Shown here: in pieces, positions 40,195 through 48,971 of the stretch
Layout of the letters: the number at the start of each line of letters is the position of its first letter
Position numbering within the stretch: the first letter of the stretch is position 1
From: an uncultured Eisenbergiella sp.
Lineage (GTDB): Bacteria; Bacillota; Clostridia; Lachnospirales; Lachnospiraceae
Assembly: GCA_947598825.1 (NCBI GenBank)
Contig: CANQFM010000018.1
Location: forward strand, 1 to 49,759
DNA: 49,759 nucleotides
Direction of reading: 5' to 3'
Notes under the pieces: model-generated
What the model was told of the DNA's origin: nothing
What the model saw: only the letters and a program-made list of their open reading frames with translations
Database searches by the model: none
Position numbers and translations under genes: made by a program

Positions 40195-41814
40195 TCAATA
40201 GTAGCTGATAGATAGACCGCCATCTCTCATAATAAACTTATCATCATACATTGACAGCAGCTTCGGATTAGATTTGTGGCAGATATGGATGACCATGGCA
40301 TCCTCACGCAACAGCATTTCTTCAATTGCTTCGGAATTGCTGGTATCCAATGCGGAAGTAACTTCATCCAATAGATAAACTTCTGGCTTTCCAACCATTG
40401 CACGAGCAAGTGCAACACGCTGCCGCTCACCGCCGGAAATCTGCTCCATGATTTCGGGAGTGATTTCCTGTCCTTGATAGCGTTCAATCAGATACTCTAA
40501 GTTTAGCTTCTTGATTACGGTTGTATATGTATCTTTAGTAATAGAGCGACCTAAAAGGATATTTTCCTCCAGCGTTGCATGGAACAAATAAGGTTCCTGA
40601 AATACCGGGCATACTCGCTGATAATATGTTTCTGCAGAGACTTCTCTCAGATTTTCACCGTTACAAGTGATGCTTCCAGTATAATTTAGATCACCAATCT
40701 GCGAGATAAGTCGCATAAGGGTAGATTTTCCACTGCCGCTTTCGCCGGAGATCAAGTAATTCTTCCCAGCTTCAAAAGTAGCAGTGACACCTTGCAGAAT
40801 CTGAAGTTCATCAACCGCATATGTCACATCATTTACTGCAATGGTTTCAACCTTATCGGACAGCGAAGATTTTCCACAATCAAAAACATCTTCGCCAGTC
40901 ATTTCTTCATATTGATCCAAAATCGGAAGAACCTCATTGCGAGCATGAATCATATAGGCAAGGACTTCTGCTGGGGCTGCGATCATTTGAGCAAGCTGCA
41001 CGACAGTAATCAAACCGCCAATTTCCATTTGCCCCATAGAGATTAGCACAACACCGACAATTAGAATGAGAAGTGTTTTTCCAACCTGCAAAAAACTGGT
41101 CATGCTCTGCACATTCATCTGGCAGCGAATCAACACTCGCTCTTTCTTTGCAATCTGTCCGTTTGCATCTTCCTGAATTTCATTTGCACGATTGTAGTAA
41201 CCATAGCTCTTTACAATTCGCAGACCGTCAAGAAAAGATTGCAGACTGGTGTTATACTTGCCAAGGGTTTCAGAATATGCCGATCGTGCTTCTCCACCCT
41301 TTTTGCGCATGGTCTTGGGGCAGAGGATAATCAATCCGCTTACTGCAAATACAATGAGCGCCAATGCCCAATGGACAGACAGCATGGAGATAGCAGAAAA
41401 AACCAAAATGAAAACGCATTTAATGATGTCGATGGTGCCAGAGAAATATTGCTCCACCAATGTGGGAATGTCATTATTGACATAGGACACGAAGGAGGAA
41501 ATCTTTTCCCGTCCAGCAGAATCCTTTCTGGAAAAGGTTCTGAAAACATTGCTACGCATCATTCGTTTCTGCCGAAGCTTGAACTGCATACCCATGTAGG
41601 CATCCAACAGAGAAAACACAATCTGGCACAGACCGACGAACAAATACAGGATCAGAAACCGACTGCCCACAGAAGCATCTTCTGTAAAAGCGGTAATCAT
41701 GTCACCAGAAACAGTCGGTGTCAAAACGCTGATTCCAGAGAAGATGATTCCTACCAAAAGAGTTAGCGAAAAATATCCTTTATTTTTCGCAAGGTTATTC
41801 AATAATTTTTTCAT
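40195..41814 (-). CDS. ABC exporter, fused permease and ATPase
   Basis: 539 aa from ATG 41814 with GAGGTGA before it. Six TM helices (about 1-300: GYFSLTLLVGIIFSGISVLT and WALALIVFAVSGLIIL), then an ATPase domain with Walker A GESGSGKST (about 352-360), ISGGERQRVALARAMV signature, and VYLLDEVTSALD Walker B. Type IV/ABCB exporter half-transporter; only one such gene, so it would work as homodimer or with a partner elsewhere. Substrate unknown. It follows the 35-aa peptide gene with overlap. Confidence 0.88.
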   Translation of the reverse strand: MKKLLNNLAKNKGYFSLTLLVGIIFSGISVLTPTVSGDMITAFTEDASVGSRFLILYLFVGLCQIVFSLLDAYMGMQFKLRQKRMMRSNVFRTFSRKDSAGREKISSFVSYVNNDIPTLVEQYFSGTIDIIKCVFILVFSAISMLSVHWALALIVFAVSGLIILCPKTMRKKGGEARSAYSETLGKYNTSLQSFLDGLRIVKSYGYYNRANEIQEDANGQIAKKERVLIRCQMNVQSMTSFLQVGKTLLILIVGVVLISMGQMEIGGLITVVQLAQMIAAPAEVLAYMIHARNEVLPILDQYEEMTGEDVFDCGKSSLSDKVETIAVNDVTYAVDELQILQGVTATFEAGKNYLISGESGSGKSTLMRLISQIGDLNYTGSITCNGENLREVSAETYYQRVCPVFQEPYLFHATLEENILLGRSITKDTYTTVIKKLNLEYLIERYQGQEITPEIMEQISGGERQRVALARAMVGKPEVYLLDEVTSALDTSNSEAIEEMLLREDAMVIHICHKSNPKLLSMYDDKFIMRDGGLSISYY

Positions 41815-41902
41815 ATAGTTCACCTCTGAAATATTTAGTTGCATTAGCAAAACATTTCAGAGTGTTGATGTTATAAAGAACTAAGAACTTACCGTGATAC
41901 AT
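41795..41902 (-). CDS. 35-aa peptide overlapping the ABC exporter start
   Basis: ATG 41902 with AAAGGAG 9 nt upstream; 35 codons (MYHGKFLVLYNINTLKCFAN start) ending at TAA 41795, 20 bp inside the exporter gene in another frame. It could be a leader peptide that couples or regulates exporter translation, or the remains of a longer gene cut off by the adjacent MITE-like element. One Cys. The good ribosome binding site is the main support. Confidence 0.4.
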   Translation of the reverse strand: MYHGKFLVLYNINTLKCFANATKYFRGELYEKIIE

Positions 41903-41933
41903 AGTATGATTCTCCTTTTTTTGCTTTGCTTAA

Positions 41934-42085
41934 GGAACCTCTGAACAAATGCGTCTTCGGCGTCTCGCGGTCTTTTTCGCTTCGTTGCGATTTCTTGAAA
42001 CACAGAGAGTATTCCCGCGAAATCGCACCTTGCTGTGACGAAAAATTCCTCGCGATTCGCTCTCGCCGATTTATTCAGAAGCCCG
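41934..42085. mobile_element. MITE-like non-autonomous element, 152 bp
   Basis: Left end GGAACCTCTGAACAAAT and the inverted right end GGGCTTCTGAATAAAT are imperfect terminal repeats. Similarity continues inward (CTCGCGG..TTTTTCG and ATCGCGAGG..TTTTTCG), and a further internal pair (CGATTTC/GAAATCG) lets nearly the whole element fold as one hairpin. No coding capacity. It lies exactly between the sigma-factor stop codon and the ABC peptide gene. Copy number elsewhere cannot be seen here. Confidence 0.6.
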
Positions 42086-43732
42086 CTATTTTTCCACGAT
42101 CATCAACATCCCCTCTGCTCCAATGCGGCTTTCCGGCGTTGACAAAATTCCTGCGGCAATACACTCCTCTATCGCTTTCGATAGTATTCTGATGCCCGCG
42201 ATCAATATGGTATAGACTGGATATTCATTCAGCAAGTGCTTCGGAATGTGCGTCCGCATAAACGTCGACAGCTCCTCGGCAATTTGCTCGATAAACGTCC
42301 CCATATCGTCATTAAAATCATAAGACAGATTGTAGAAATCTTTCTCATTCTTCCTGTCAATCACAATCATCTTCGGCTCGATGACAGCTCCGTTTCTGCA
42401 AAGATAACCGCATTCTATCGCCTTGGCCGCTATTTCTTTTTCCGTTTCAGACAATTCATCGACTGAAATTTTGCCTATCGCTTTCAGCGCCATAAGCAGT
42501 TGCGGATCGCAGTACAGATTATGCTCGCAGTTGAAGTGTTCATCCATGCGCTTGCCGTAAATATTGGACACAAATACCGACTGATACCCGCCAACCGAAG
42601 TCGCGTTAATCACATCGCATCCATAGAAATCAAAAGCAGGGTGTTGTTCGTCTGTATAGGCAACGGCAACACAGGAGAAATTCCTTTTCAGCGGCGTGAT
42701 ATCTGAAAAATATGTTTTTGCCAAAACCTGGTTGACTCTTTCTGTAAAATCCCATACGATTCTTGAAATCAAAGACCACATGATGAATCGTAAATCTTTT
42801 TGCTCGCTCAAATATGGAAAAGAAAGGATTTTCGCCCTGTTTTGTTCCAGCGTATTTTTCATTGCGCGACAAAATTCAGGCAAGTGTTTTTCATAAATCC
42901 GATTGGCCTGATCGTATTCATCATAATCTACCAAATGGATATTTATCGTATACTTTCCGTTATCCAGTTTTCGGAGCATCCCATATGTTCCGTTTTCGCC
43001 GTGACACTGGATTTCCAATTCTTCTTCCACGTAGGGCATCGGAACGTAAAGCTCATCGGAAAGCTCTTTGGCCGATTTGGGTTTATTTTTACATAAGTAA
43101 ATCAGATTTTGAGAAAAAGACCGTTCGGCTTTCATGCGGGGATCGTTTCCGCATGGATCTCCGCTTCCCGAAAAAGCCAGCTTGATTGGTTTTAATACAT
43201 AAGGTTTTTCATTCATCGTTTCAACCTCTTTTCTGATTTGATTTCGTGCAGAAAACAAACGTTGCTTTATTGTGCTTTCCCTGACGTTCAGCCTCTGTGC
43301 AATCCTTTTTACAGACAGTCCGTCAAGATAGAACAGGATCATCACTTCACGGTATGCCCTGGATAAAAATGCGATCTCTTTCAGGATTCTTTTGAATTGT
43401 TCCTGTTTGGCAGATTCCTCAATCAGTTTTTCGATATCGTTTTCTTTCGATGCCAAAAGCGCCAAATCGCCATTTTCGATGCTGAAAACAGAACGTTCTG
43501 TATCCCGGCGCTGACAATAGTCCGCGTAGACCCGCCGGGCGATTGTCCAGACGAAGGCATAAAAGTTATCAATTTCCTCCTGCCTGTGTATGGCCGATAT
43601 CACGGTAAAAATGATTTCCGAACACAGATCCTCCGCTTCGTGTGAAGTATTGCACCGGTGATAGGAAAAACGGAACAGCTTATCAAGGAACTTTTTGTCG
43701 CCAAGTAATTTCAAAGCTTCGTTTGTATTCAT
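42086..43732 (-). CDS. ECF-type sigma-70 factor with long C-terminal extension
   Basis: 548 aa; normal ECF factors have about 180. Region 2 at about 15-80 (EAEDLCSEIIFTVISAI and FVWTIARRVYADYC), region 4 at about 115-168 (YREVMILFYLDGLSVKRIAQ, with RESTIKQRLFSARNQI). Then a winged-helix-like part (about 205-265: PKSAKELSDELYVPMPYVEE, LRKLDNGKYTINI) and about 280 residues not recognised (about 270-548). The extension may sense a signal in place of an anti-sigma factor. It is upstream of, and in line with, the ABC exporter and downstream of the MATE gene, so may control export genes. Its last codon touches the MITE-like element. Confidence 0.85.
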   Translation of the reverse strand: MNTNEALKLLGDKKFLDKLFRFSYHRCNTSHEAEDLCSEIIFTVISAIHRQEEIDNFYAFVWTIARRVYADYCQRRDTERSVFSIENGDLALLASKENDIEKLIEESAKQEQFKRILKEIAFLSRAYREVMILFYLDGLSVKRIAQRLNVRESTIKQRLFSARNQIRKEVETMNEKPYVLKPIKLAFSGSGDPCGNDPRMKAERSFSQNLIYLCKNKPKSAKELSDELYVPMPYVEEELEIQCHGENGTYGMLRKLDNGKYTINIHLVDYDEYDQANRIYEKHLPEFCRAMKNTLEQNRAKILSFPYLSEQKDLRFIMWSLISRIVWDFTERVNQVLAKTYFSDITPLKRNFSCVAVAYTDEQHPAFDFYGCDVINATSVGGYQSVFVSNIYGKRMDEHFNCEHNLYCDPQLLMALKAIGKISVDELSETEKEIAAKAIECGYLCRNGAVIEPKMIVIDRKNEKDFYNLSYDFNDDMGTFIEQIAEELSTFMRTHIPKHLLNEYPVYTILIAGIRILSKAIEECIAAGILSTPESRIGAEGMLMIVEK

Positions 43733-43794
43733 TTTGTTTTCCCTGTTCCAATCATGATTGTTACGCCTGTATAGTCCCCATTTGGCAAATCAGG

Positions 43795-45159
43795 TTAGGT
43801 GGATTTGGCGTCGGATTTCCATTTTCCGCTGAAATAGAATATCAGCCCGATCCACAGCGGTGTGAAGCCCGCCAGCGCGTCGCCGAGCCAGAAGCCGTAG
43901 TGCTGCATTTTGAAGCCGAGTCCGAATAGCAATGCAAGCCCTATCCGCAGTATGATGCCGTCGCATATCGCGGTCGCAAAGTTCACAATATAGTTTCCGC
44001 TGCCGTTTATCAGCGCGTTCATTCCCGAGCGCGCCGCGCTTCCGAAGAATATCAGCACAGCAATCGGAATATATTTCATGCCGATTGCAAGAACGGCTGT
44101 GTCGCTCGTAAAGCAGCCGTAAATCTGTCTCGGAAAAACGATGATCAAAATTGACAGCAATATTGCAATGAGCGTAGTTATTTTGAATACCTCGAGCATA
44201 ACCTTCTTAACGCGGTCATATTTTCTCGCTCCGACGTTTTGTCCCACCATGGAAGAACCGGCTGTGTTAAACGCGTTAGAGATAAGGTTGGTCGTGCTGT
44301 TCATCTTGTTTGCGATACCTGCGAACGCCGATACGGCGACTCCGTAGGAGTTTATCCACGAGTTCACGAACAGCTTCGAGAATTGTATCGACGCGTTCTT
44401 GATCGCCATGGGAAGCCCGAGCTTGATAAGCCTCGAAAGCATACGCTTATCCCAGTGAAGGAAATCTCTTAACGACCATTTTATTTCGTACCGCTCTCTG
44501 TTTTTGAATATGTACGATGCGCATAAAACGAATGACAATCCCTGACTGATAACCGTAGCCAGGGCCGCGCCCATACTGCCGAAATTGAACACGAGGACAA
44601 ACAGAATATCAAGCACAAGATTTACAACCGCGGCAATGCTTATGAAAATAAACGGACGCATGGAATCGCCCATTCCGCGCAGTACCGCGCTTACGATATT
44701 GTAGCCATAAATAAAAACCATACCGATGATACACACTGTCGCATACGAAAGCGCCTCCGAAAAGGCTTCATCGGGCGTGTTCATCAGATGCAGTATCGGA
44801 ACACGCAGTATCACACAGGCAACGGTTATGCAAGCCGCGCAGACGATTAAAAACGAAAACATCGTCCCGATAAAGCGGCTTATCTGATTTCGCTTGTCCG
44901 CGCCTATGTACTGCGATATGATCACCTGTCCCGCGTTTGAAAACCCCATCGCGAGAAACGTGAGAAAATTGGAAACGTCTCCGCCGACGGATACAGCCGA
45001 CAATCCGACCGCACCGAGCTTTTGTCCGACAATAATCATGTCGACCATATTGTACACTATCTGGAGCATACTCGACAAAAACAGCGGCGTCGCGAATTTT
45101 AACAGTTGCCGCGAAACGTTTCCTTCCGTAAAATCGGTTATCAAAACTTCCTTTTTCAT
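43795..45159 (-). CDS. MATE-family efflux transporter
   Basis: 454 aa from ATG 45159, with GGGAG before it; the frame is open upstream for 12 codons. Twelve TM helices; TPLFLSSMLQIVYNMVDMII, SVGGDVSNFLTFLAMGFSNA and NVGARKYDRVKKVM are typical of clostridial DinF-subfamily MATE proteins. Exports cationic compounds or drugs by Na+ or H+ gradient. In line with the sigma factor 62 bp downstream. Related in type but not closely to the MATE gene at 46965. Confidence 0.92.
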   Translation of the reverse strand: MKKEVLITDFTEGNVSRQLLKFATPLFLSSMLQIVYNMVDMIIVGQKLGAVGLSAVSVGGDVSNFLTFLAMGFSNAGQVIISQYIGADKRNQISRFIGTMFSFLIVCAACITVACVILRVPILHLMNTPDEAFSEALSYATVCIIGMVFIYGYNIVSAVLRGMGDSMRPFIFISIAAVVNLVLDILFVLVFNFGSMGAALATVISQGLSFVLCASYIFKNRERYEIKWSLRDFLHWDKRMLSRLIKLGLPMAIKNASIQFSKLFVNSWINSYGVAVSAFAGIANKMNSTTNLISNAFNTAGSSMVGQNVGARKYDRVKKVMLEVFKITTLIAILLSILIIVFPRQIYGCFTSDTAVLAIGMKYIPIAVLIFFGSAARSGMNALINGSGNYIVNFATAICDGIILRIGLALLFGLGFKMQHYGFWLGDALAGFTPLWIGLIFYFSGKWKSDAKST

Positions 45160-45285
45160 TTTCCGCTCCCTTTTCTTTGTATATAATCCTTCCACACTCC
45201 ATATTTGAATGTTACATTCTGATTATTCCATAACGCTTATAAAGATTCAATCAATACTTTTTTGCTCCGAGTACTGAAATAGAGA

Positions 45286-45633
45286 TTACGCCAAGTGATC
45301 CTCATGGATCAGGAGCAGCCCGGTGTTTTCTTTTACAGTATCAAGCATACGCTGCGTAAAGCCGCTTTTACGGAACACTCCGAAGATAACATCATACCCG
45401 GGAAATGCCTTGCGAACTTCAACAGCGCCATCAACCTTTTTTTGCAACGCAAAATACACCGGCACATCCACCGGTTGTGCATGGTATTTACATTCTCCTG
45501 CAAATATCCGCTTATTTTGATGATCTACGGCCATCACATCAATTTCTGTATCTCCATCAAAATCGTTCAGCCAGTAAGAGCCGATACGGGACGGCATAAA
45601 AGAAATCTCCCCGTTCCTGCACAAATCTGCATA
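45286..45633 (-). pseudogene. Orphan C-terminal fragment of a DUF234-type AAA ATPase
   Basis: About 115 codons with no ATG; a TTG at 45624 is the only possible start and an in-frame TGA lies just above. EIDVMAVDHQNKRIFAGECK is the PD-(D/E)XK-like DUF234 domain that ends archaeal-type ATPases (ATP-binding plus DUF234). The 300-residue ATPase part is missing; upstream there is a terminator instead. Probably a deletion remnant. Just 89 bp or so separate its end from the MATE ribosome binding site. Confidence 0.7.
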
Positions 45634-45676
45634 TTGTCCAGTTCATCTATGTATCAGAAAGTCAAGGTCATATCTG

Positions 45677-45715
45677 AAAAACCGGCTCGGATTTGATTGC
45701 TCCGAGCCGGTTTTT
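45677..45715. terminator. Perfect 15-bp bidirectional terminator
   Basis: AAAAACCGGCTCGGA (45677-45691) and TCCGAGCCGGTTTTT (45701-45715) with a 9-nt loop. It separates the DUF234 fragment from the LacI gene, yet no gene on either side ends into it directly, which suggests that a gene was lost here. About 120 bp follow before LacI with no sure promoter (TATTAT near 45757). Confidence 0.9.
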
Positions 45716-45834
45716 GTCAGATGGCTTTTAAAATCTTGCGCCATCCAAATACAGGGATTATTATATAAGGAAGCATCAAGGAACAGACAACCATAAGATG
45801 GCAGAAATCCCATTGTATGGATTGGAGGGATAAC

Positions 45835-46833
45835 ATGGAAGAAAAAGTGCGGCTTTCGGATATTGCTTCGGAACTGGGGCTCAGTACGGCGGCGGTGTCG
45901 TATGTACTCCACGGCAAGACCGGCATGGTGTCAGAGCGAACGGCTGTCAGGGTGCGCCGCGCCCTGGAGGAGCGGGGATATCTGCCCCGGGCGGCGAAGG
46001 TACTGCTGGCGGAGAATCCGGCGAAAATCGTGGGAGTGGTCATCAATGCCCACGAAAAATATGAAGCTCACGTCCTGGAGGACGCCTTTATCGCCTCGGC
46101 GCTCAACGCCCTCAGCGCGGAGACAGCCCGGCGCGGATTGCAGATGATGGTAAGAACCGTGAACGGCCTGGACGAGATCGTTTCTTTCTCCACCATGTGG
46201 AATTTGGAGGGGCTTGTGCTGATCGGCTTTTGCAGCGCAGATTACGGGCACCTGAGGGAAAATGTCCGCATTCCCTTTGCGGTCTATGACGCCTGCGGCG
46301 TCACAGCAAAGCGCGTCTGCGCCGTGAACATTGACGACCGGCACGGGGGATTTCAGGTGGGCGAGTATTTCCGCCTTTGCGGGCATCAACGCGCCCTGTG
46401 CCTGTCCGACAATGATATTGACATGGATCTGGAACGCTGGAAGGGCTTTCGGGAAGGCTTCGGGAGCGGCGCGGAATTTATGATGATCCCGATGATCAAG
46501 GCAGAGCGGATGGCCTTTTACCGGGAGAAGTTGCCAAAGATCAGGAGCTTCACGGCTGTTTTTGCTGTATCGGATTACTATGCGGTTGACCTCATCCATT
46601 TTTTGCAAGGCAACGGTGTCGATATACCGGACGAGATCTCCGTCGCCGGATTTGACGACACTCCCCTTTGCGGCATGGTTTACCCGTCTCTGACCTCCGT
46701 TCGTCAGGACAATGCAAAACGTGCAAGGACGGCACTGGACGCTATCGCAAAAATGCGTGCCGGTGAGCCGGTGGAACCGGTCATTATCCTCTCCACGTCC
46801 CTGGTGATTCGGGACAGCACAAGGAATTGCTGA
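45835..46833 (+). CDS. LacI/GalR-family regulator
   Basis: 332 aa from ATG 45835 (GGAGG 7 nt before; an in-frame start at 45817 lacks this). HTH at about 4-26 (VRLSDIASELGLSTAAVSYV), hinge with a variant RRALEERGYLPRAAKVL, then periplasmic-binding-protein-like effector domain (VVINAHEKYEAHVLEDAFIA, VAGFDDTPLCGMVYPSLTSV). Effector is probably a sugar, unknown. It stands alone before the MATE gene with a 131-bp gap; its operator genes cannot be named. It may have served the disrupted sugar cluster at 36-39 kb. Confidence 0.9.
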   Translation: MEEKVRLSDIASELGLSTAAVSYVLHGKTGMVSERTAVRVRRALEERGYLPRAAKVLLAENPAKIVGVVINAHEKYEAHVLEDAFIASALNALSAETARRGLQMMVRTVNGLDEIVSFSTMWNLEGLVLIGFCSADYGHLRENVRIPFAVYDACGVTAKRVCAVNIDDRHGGFQVGEYFRLCGHQRALCLSDNDIDMDLERWKGFREGFGSGAEFMMIPMIKAERMAFYREKLPKIRSFTAVFAVSDYYAVDLIHFLQGNGVDIPDEISVAGFDDTPLCGMVYPSLTSVRQDNAKRARTALDAIAKMRAGEPVEPVIILSTSLVIRDSTRNC

Positions 46834-46919
46834 ACGGATCGGTTTCTGCATTTCGCTGACATTTTCAACAAAATTTAGATTTTATTTTTGTCACAGCTTA
46901 CGGATTTAAGATTTGAAAG

Positions 46920-46961
46920 AACACCTCCTTACAGGTTACCATCTTACTGTCAGGAGGTGTT
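46920..46961 (+). promoter_or_regulatory. RNA hairpin that sequesters the MATE ribosome binding site
   Basis: AACACCTCCT (46920-46929) is perfectly complementary to AGGAGGTGTT (46952-46961), and after one mismatch ACAG pairs with CTGT, leaving a 12-nt loop. The 3' arm is the Shine-Dalgarno of the MATE gene (ATG 46965). Translation should be off unless the stem is opened, so a thermosensor, ligand- or protein-controlled switch is likely. Confidence 0.75.
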
Positions 46962-46964
46962 TCC

Positions 46965-48290
46965 ATGAAAGATCGTTCATTTTTTTGTTCTGTCTGTGCC
47001 TTGGCCATTCCCGTGGCGCTGCAATCCATGCTCCAGGCGTCCTTCGGCGTGGTGGATCAGGTCATGATCGGCCAGCTTGGAGGTGTGGAGGTGGCCGCTG
47101 TCGGACTGGCCGGAAAATTCACGGGGATATTCAACGTGGTGGTCTCCGCTGTGGGCGCTGTGGCGGGAATCATGATCTCCCAGTATATGGGGCAGAAAAA
47201 TACTTCTGAAACCCGCCGGAGCATGATCCTCAATCTGCGGATATGCTTCATCCTTGCCGCGCTGTTCCTGTTGGCCGGCGTCGCCGTCCCGGAGCAGATC
47301 ATGGGACTCTACATCAAAGACCGCGCGACCGCAGAAACGGCGGGACGGTATCTGTCCATTGTCTCCGGTGCCTTCCTCCCTGCGGCGGGAATCACCATTC
47401 TGTCCACCTATTTGCGATGCATGGAGAAGGCGGCCCTTCCGCTCTACGCCGGAATCGCATCGGCGGCGGTCAACACCGGCCTCAACTGGATATTGATCTT
47501 CGGGCGGCTGGGCGCACCGGCCCTTGGCGTCACAGGGGCGGCACTGGCCACGCTGATCTCGCAGCTCGTCTATTTCACAGTCATTTTGGGGATGTACACC
47601 AAATACCGCAGGCGATCCAAAAACGCCACGGCAGGCCCCTTTTCCTGGAGGCAGTACCTTTCTATGCTTCTGCCGCTTTTGACAAGTGAATTTATGTGGG
47701 TTTTGGGTGAAAACGTGTACGCAGGCATTTACGGGCGCCTGGGCACCGACGCCTGCGCCGCCATGACGTTGACAAATCCCATGCAATCCCTGGCGATCGG
47801 GGCCTTGTGCGGTCTGAGCCAGGCCGCAGCAATCCTCATCGGCAAACGCCTTGGCGATGGGGACAGGGAGATGGCCTACCGGGAGGCAAAAAGGCTCCTG
47901 CTCTACGGCCTGGCGGGTTCTCTGGCGTTGTCTGTAATGATTTACTTTATAAGCCCCTGGTATGTGTGCATTTTCAAGGTGGGCGCAGGCATCCGGGCAC
48001 TGACGGCCCAGATCCTCGCCGCCTACGCCGCAGTCATGCCCTTCAAGGTGCTGAACATGATCATCGGCAGCGGCATCCTGCGCAGCGGCGGAAAAACGAC
48101 CTATGTCATGGCCATCGATCTGATGGGCACCTGGCTTTTCGGTGTCCCTCTGGGCCTCCTTACCGCTTTCGTGTTCTGCTGGCCTGTCCCCCTGGTTTAT
48201 CTTACTCTTTCTTTGGAGGAGTGCATCCGCTTCGCCGTCTCCCTGGTCGTTTTCAGACGCCGCGGGTGGATGAATCAACTGAAAGCGTGA
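46965..48290 (+). CDS. MATE-family efflux transporter
   Basis: 441 aa, twelve TM helices. PVALQSMLQASFGVVDQVMI, GVEVAAVGLAGKFTGIFNVV and LGDGDREMAYREAKRL are typical. Antiporter for drugs or metabolites. AGGAGG is 7 nt before the ATG and is locked in a 15-bp hairpin. It precedes a TetR regulator and an ABC exporter, so the stretch is an efflux group. Shares only family likeness with the MATE at 43795. Confidence 0.92.
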   Translation: MKDRSFFCSVCALAIPVALQSMLQASFGVVDQVMIGQLGGVEVAAVGLAGKFTGIFNVVVSAVGAVAGIMISQYMGQKNTSETRRSMILNLRICFILAALFLLAGVAVPEQIMGLYIKDRATAETAGRYLSIVSGAFLPAAGITILSTYLRCMEKAALPLYAGIASAAVNTGLNWILIFGRLGAPALGVTGAALATLISQLVYFTVILGMYTKYRRRSKNATAGPFSWRQYLSMLLPLLTSEFMWVLGENVYAGIYGRLGTDACAAMTLTNPMQSLAIGALCGLSQAAAILIGKRLGDGDREMAYREAKRLLLYGLAGSLALSVMIYFISPWYVCIFKVGAGIRALTAQILAAYAAVMPFKVLNMIIGSGILRSGGKTTYVMAIDLMGTWLFGVPLGLLTAFVFCWPVPLVYLTLSLEECIRFAVSLVVFRRRGWMNQLKA

Positions 48291-48323
48291 GGGTCAAAAA
48301 ATTTTTTTAACTTTTTCCTCCCC

Positions 48324-48367
48324 TTGACTTTTTCAAAAAAGCTGGTATAATAAGTAACAAATGTTGC
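48324..48367 (+). promoter_or_regulatory. Promoter and candidate operator of the TetR/ABC operon
   Basis: TTGACT (48324-48329), 16-nt spacer, TATAAT (48346-48351). The imperfect palindrome GTAACAAATGTTGC (48354-48367) overlaps the likely start of transcription, a usual TetR autoregulatory operator site. Confidence 0.7.
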
Positions 48368-48403
48368 GTAACAATAGATGCTTTATATGGGAGGAACATG
48401 GTC

Positions 48404-48970
48404 ATGCCGCCAAAATTCAAATTCACACGGGAAGAGATCACAAGCGCCGCACTGACCCTGACCCGGAAAGCCGGCCCCGACGGACTCACCGCACGGGCGC
48501 TGGCAGAGGAGCTTGGCTGTTCGGTCAAGCCGATTTTCGGGCTGTTCAAAAATATGGAGGAAGTGCAGGGCGCGGTTTTGTCTGCCGCACAGGACCTGTA
48601 CCTAAGCTTCCTTGCCGAGGATATGGCCGCAGGAAAATATCCCCCCTACAAGGCCAGCGGCATGGGCTATGTCCGTTTTGCCAAAGAGGAAACGGAGCTG
48701 TTCAAGCTGCTTTTCATGTGTGACCGCAAAGGGAAGCCGCCTGAGCCGGGCAGGGAATTGGATGTGATCATCCCTCTGATCATGAACAACACAGGGCTTT
48801 CCAGAGAGAGGGCGGAGCTGCTTCATCTGGAGCTGTGGATCTTCGTGCATGGCATCGCGTCCATGATCGCCACCTCCTATCTGGACTGGGAGATGGAAAC
48901 GGTCAGCGATGTGCTGACCGATGCCTACCTGGGTCTAAAAGAGCGTTTTTGCGCAGCGGAGGAAAAATAA
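48404..48970 (+). CDS. TetR/AcrR-family regulator
   Basis: 188 aa. The ATG at 48404 is chosen as GGAGG lies 9 nt before; ATG at 48398 is only 3 nt from it. N-terminal TetR HTH (REEITSAALTLTRKAGPDGL, TARALAEELGCSVKPIFGLF), then a helical ligand domain (TetR_C-like). Likely represses its own operon and is released by an exported compound. The ABC gene starts 1 bp after its stop. Confidence 0.9.
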   Translation: MPPKFKFTREEITSAALTLTRKAGPDGLTARALAEELGCSVKPIFGLFKNMEEVQGAVLSAAQDLYLSFLAEDMAAGKYPPYKASGMGYVRFAKEETELFKLLFMCDRKGKPPEPGRELDVIIPLIMNNTGLSRERAELLHLELWIFVHGIASMIATSYLDWEMETVSDVLTDAYLGLKERFCAAEEK

Positions 48971-48971
48971 C

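Noticed and set aside
45931-46851. 306-codon minus-strand frame opposite the LacI gene
   Set aside because: The LacI protein has an HTH and effector domain; the opposite frame has no family features.
46977-48278. 433-codon open frame on the minus strand opposite the MATE gene
   Set aside because: His/Gln/Gly-rich low-information translation opposite a clear MATE transporter; no ribosome binding site.
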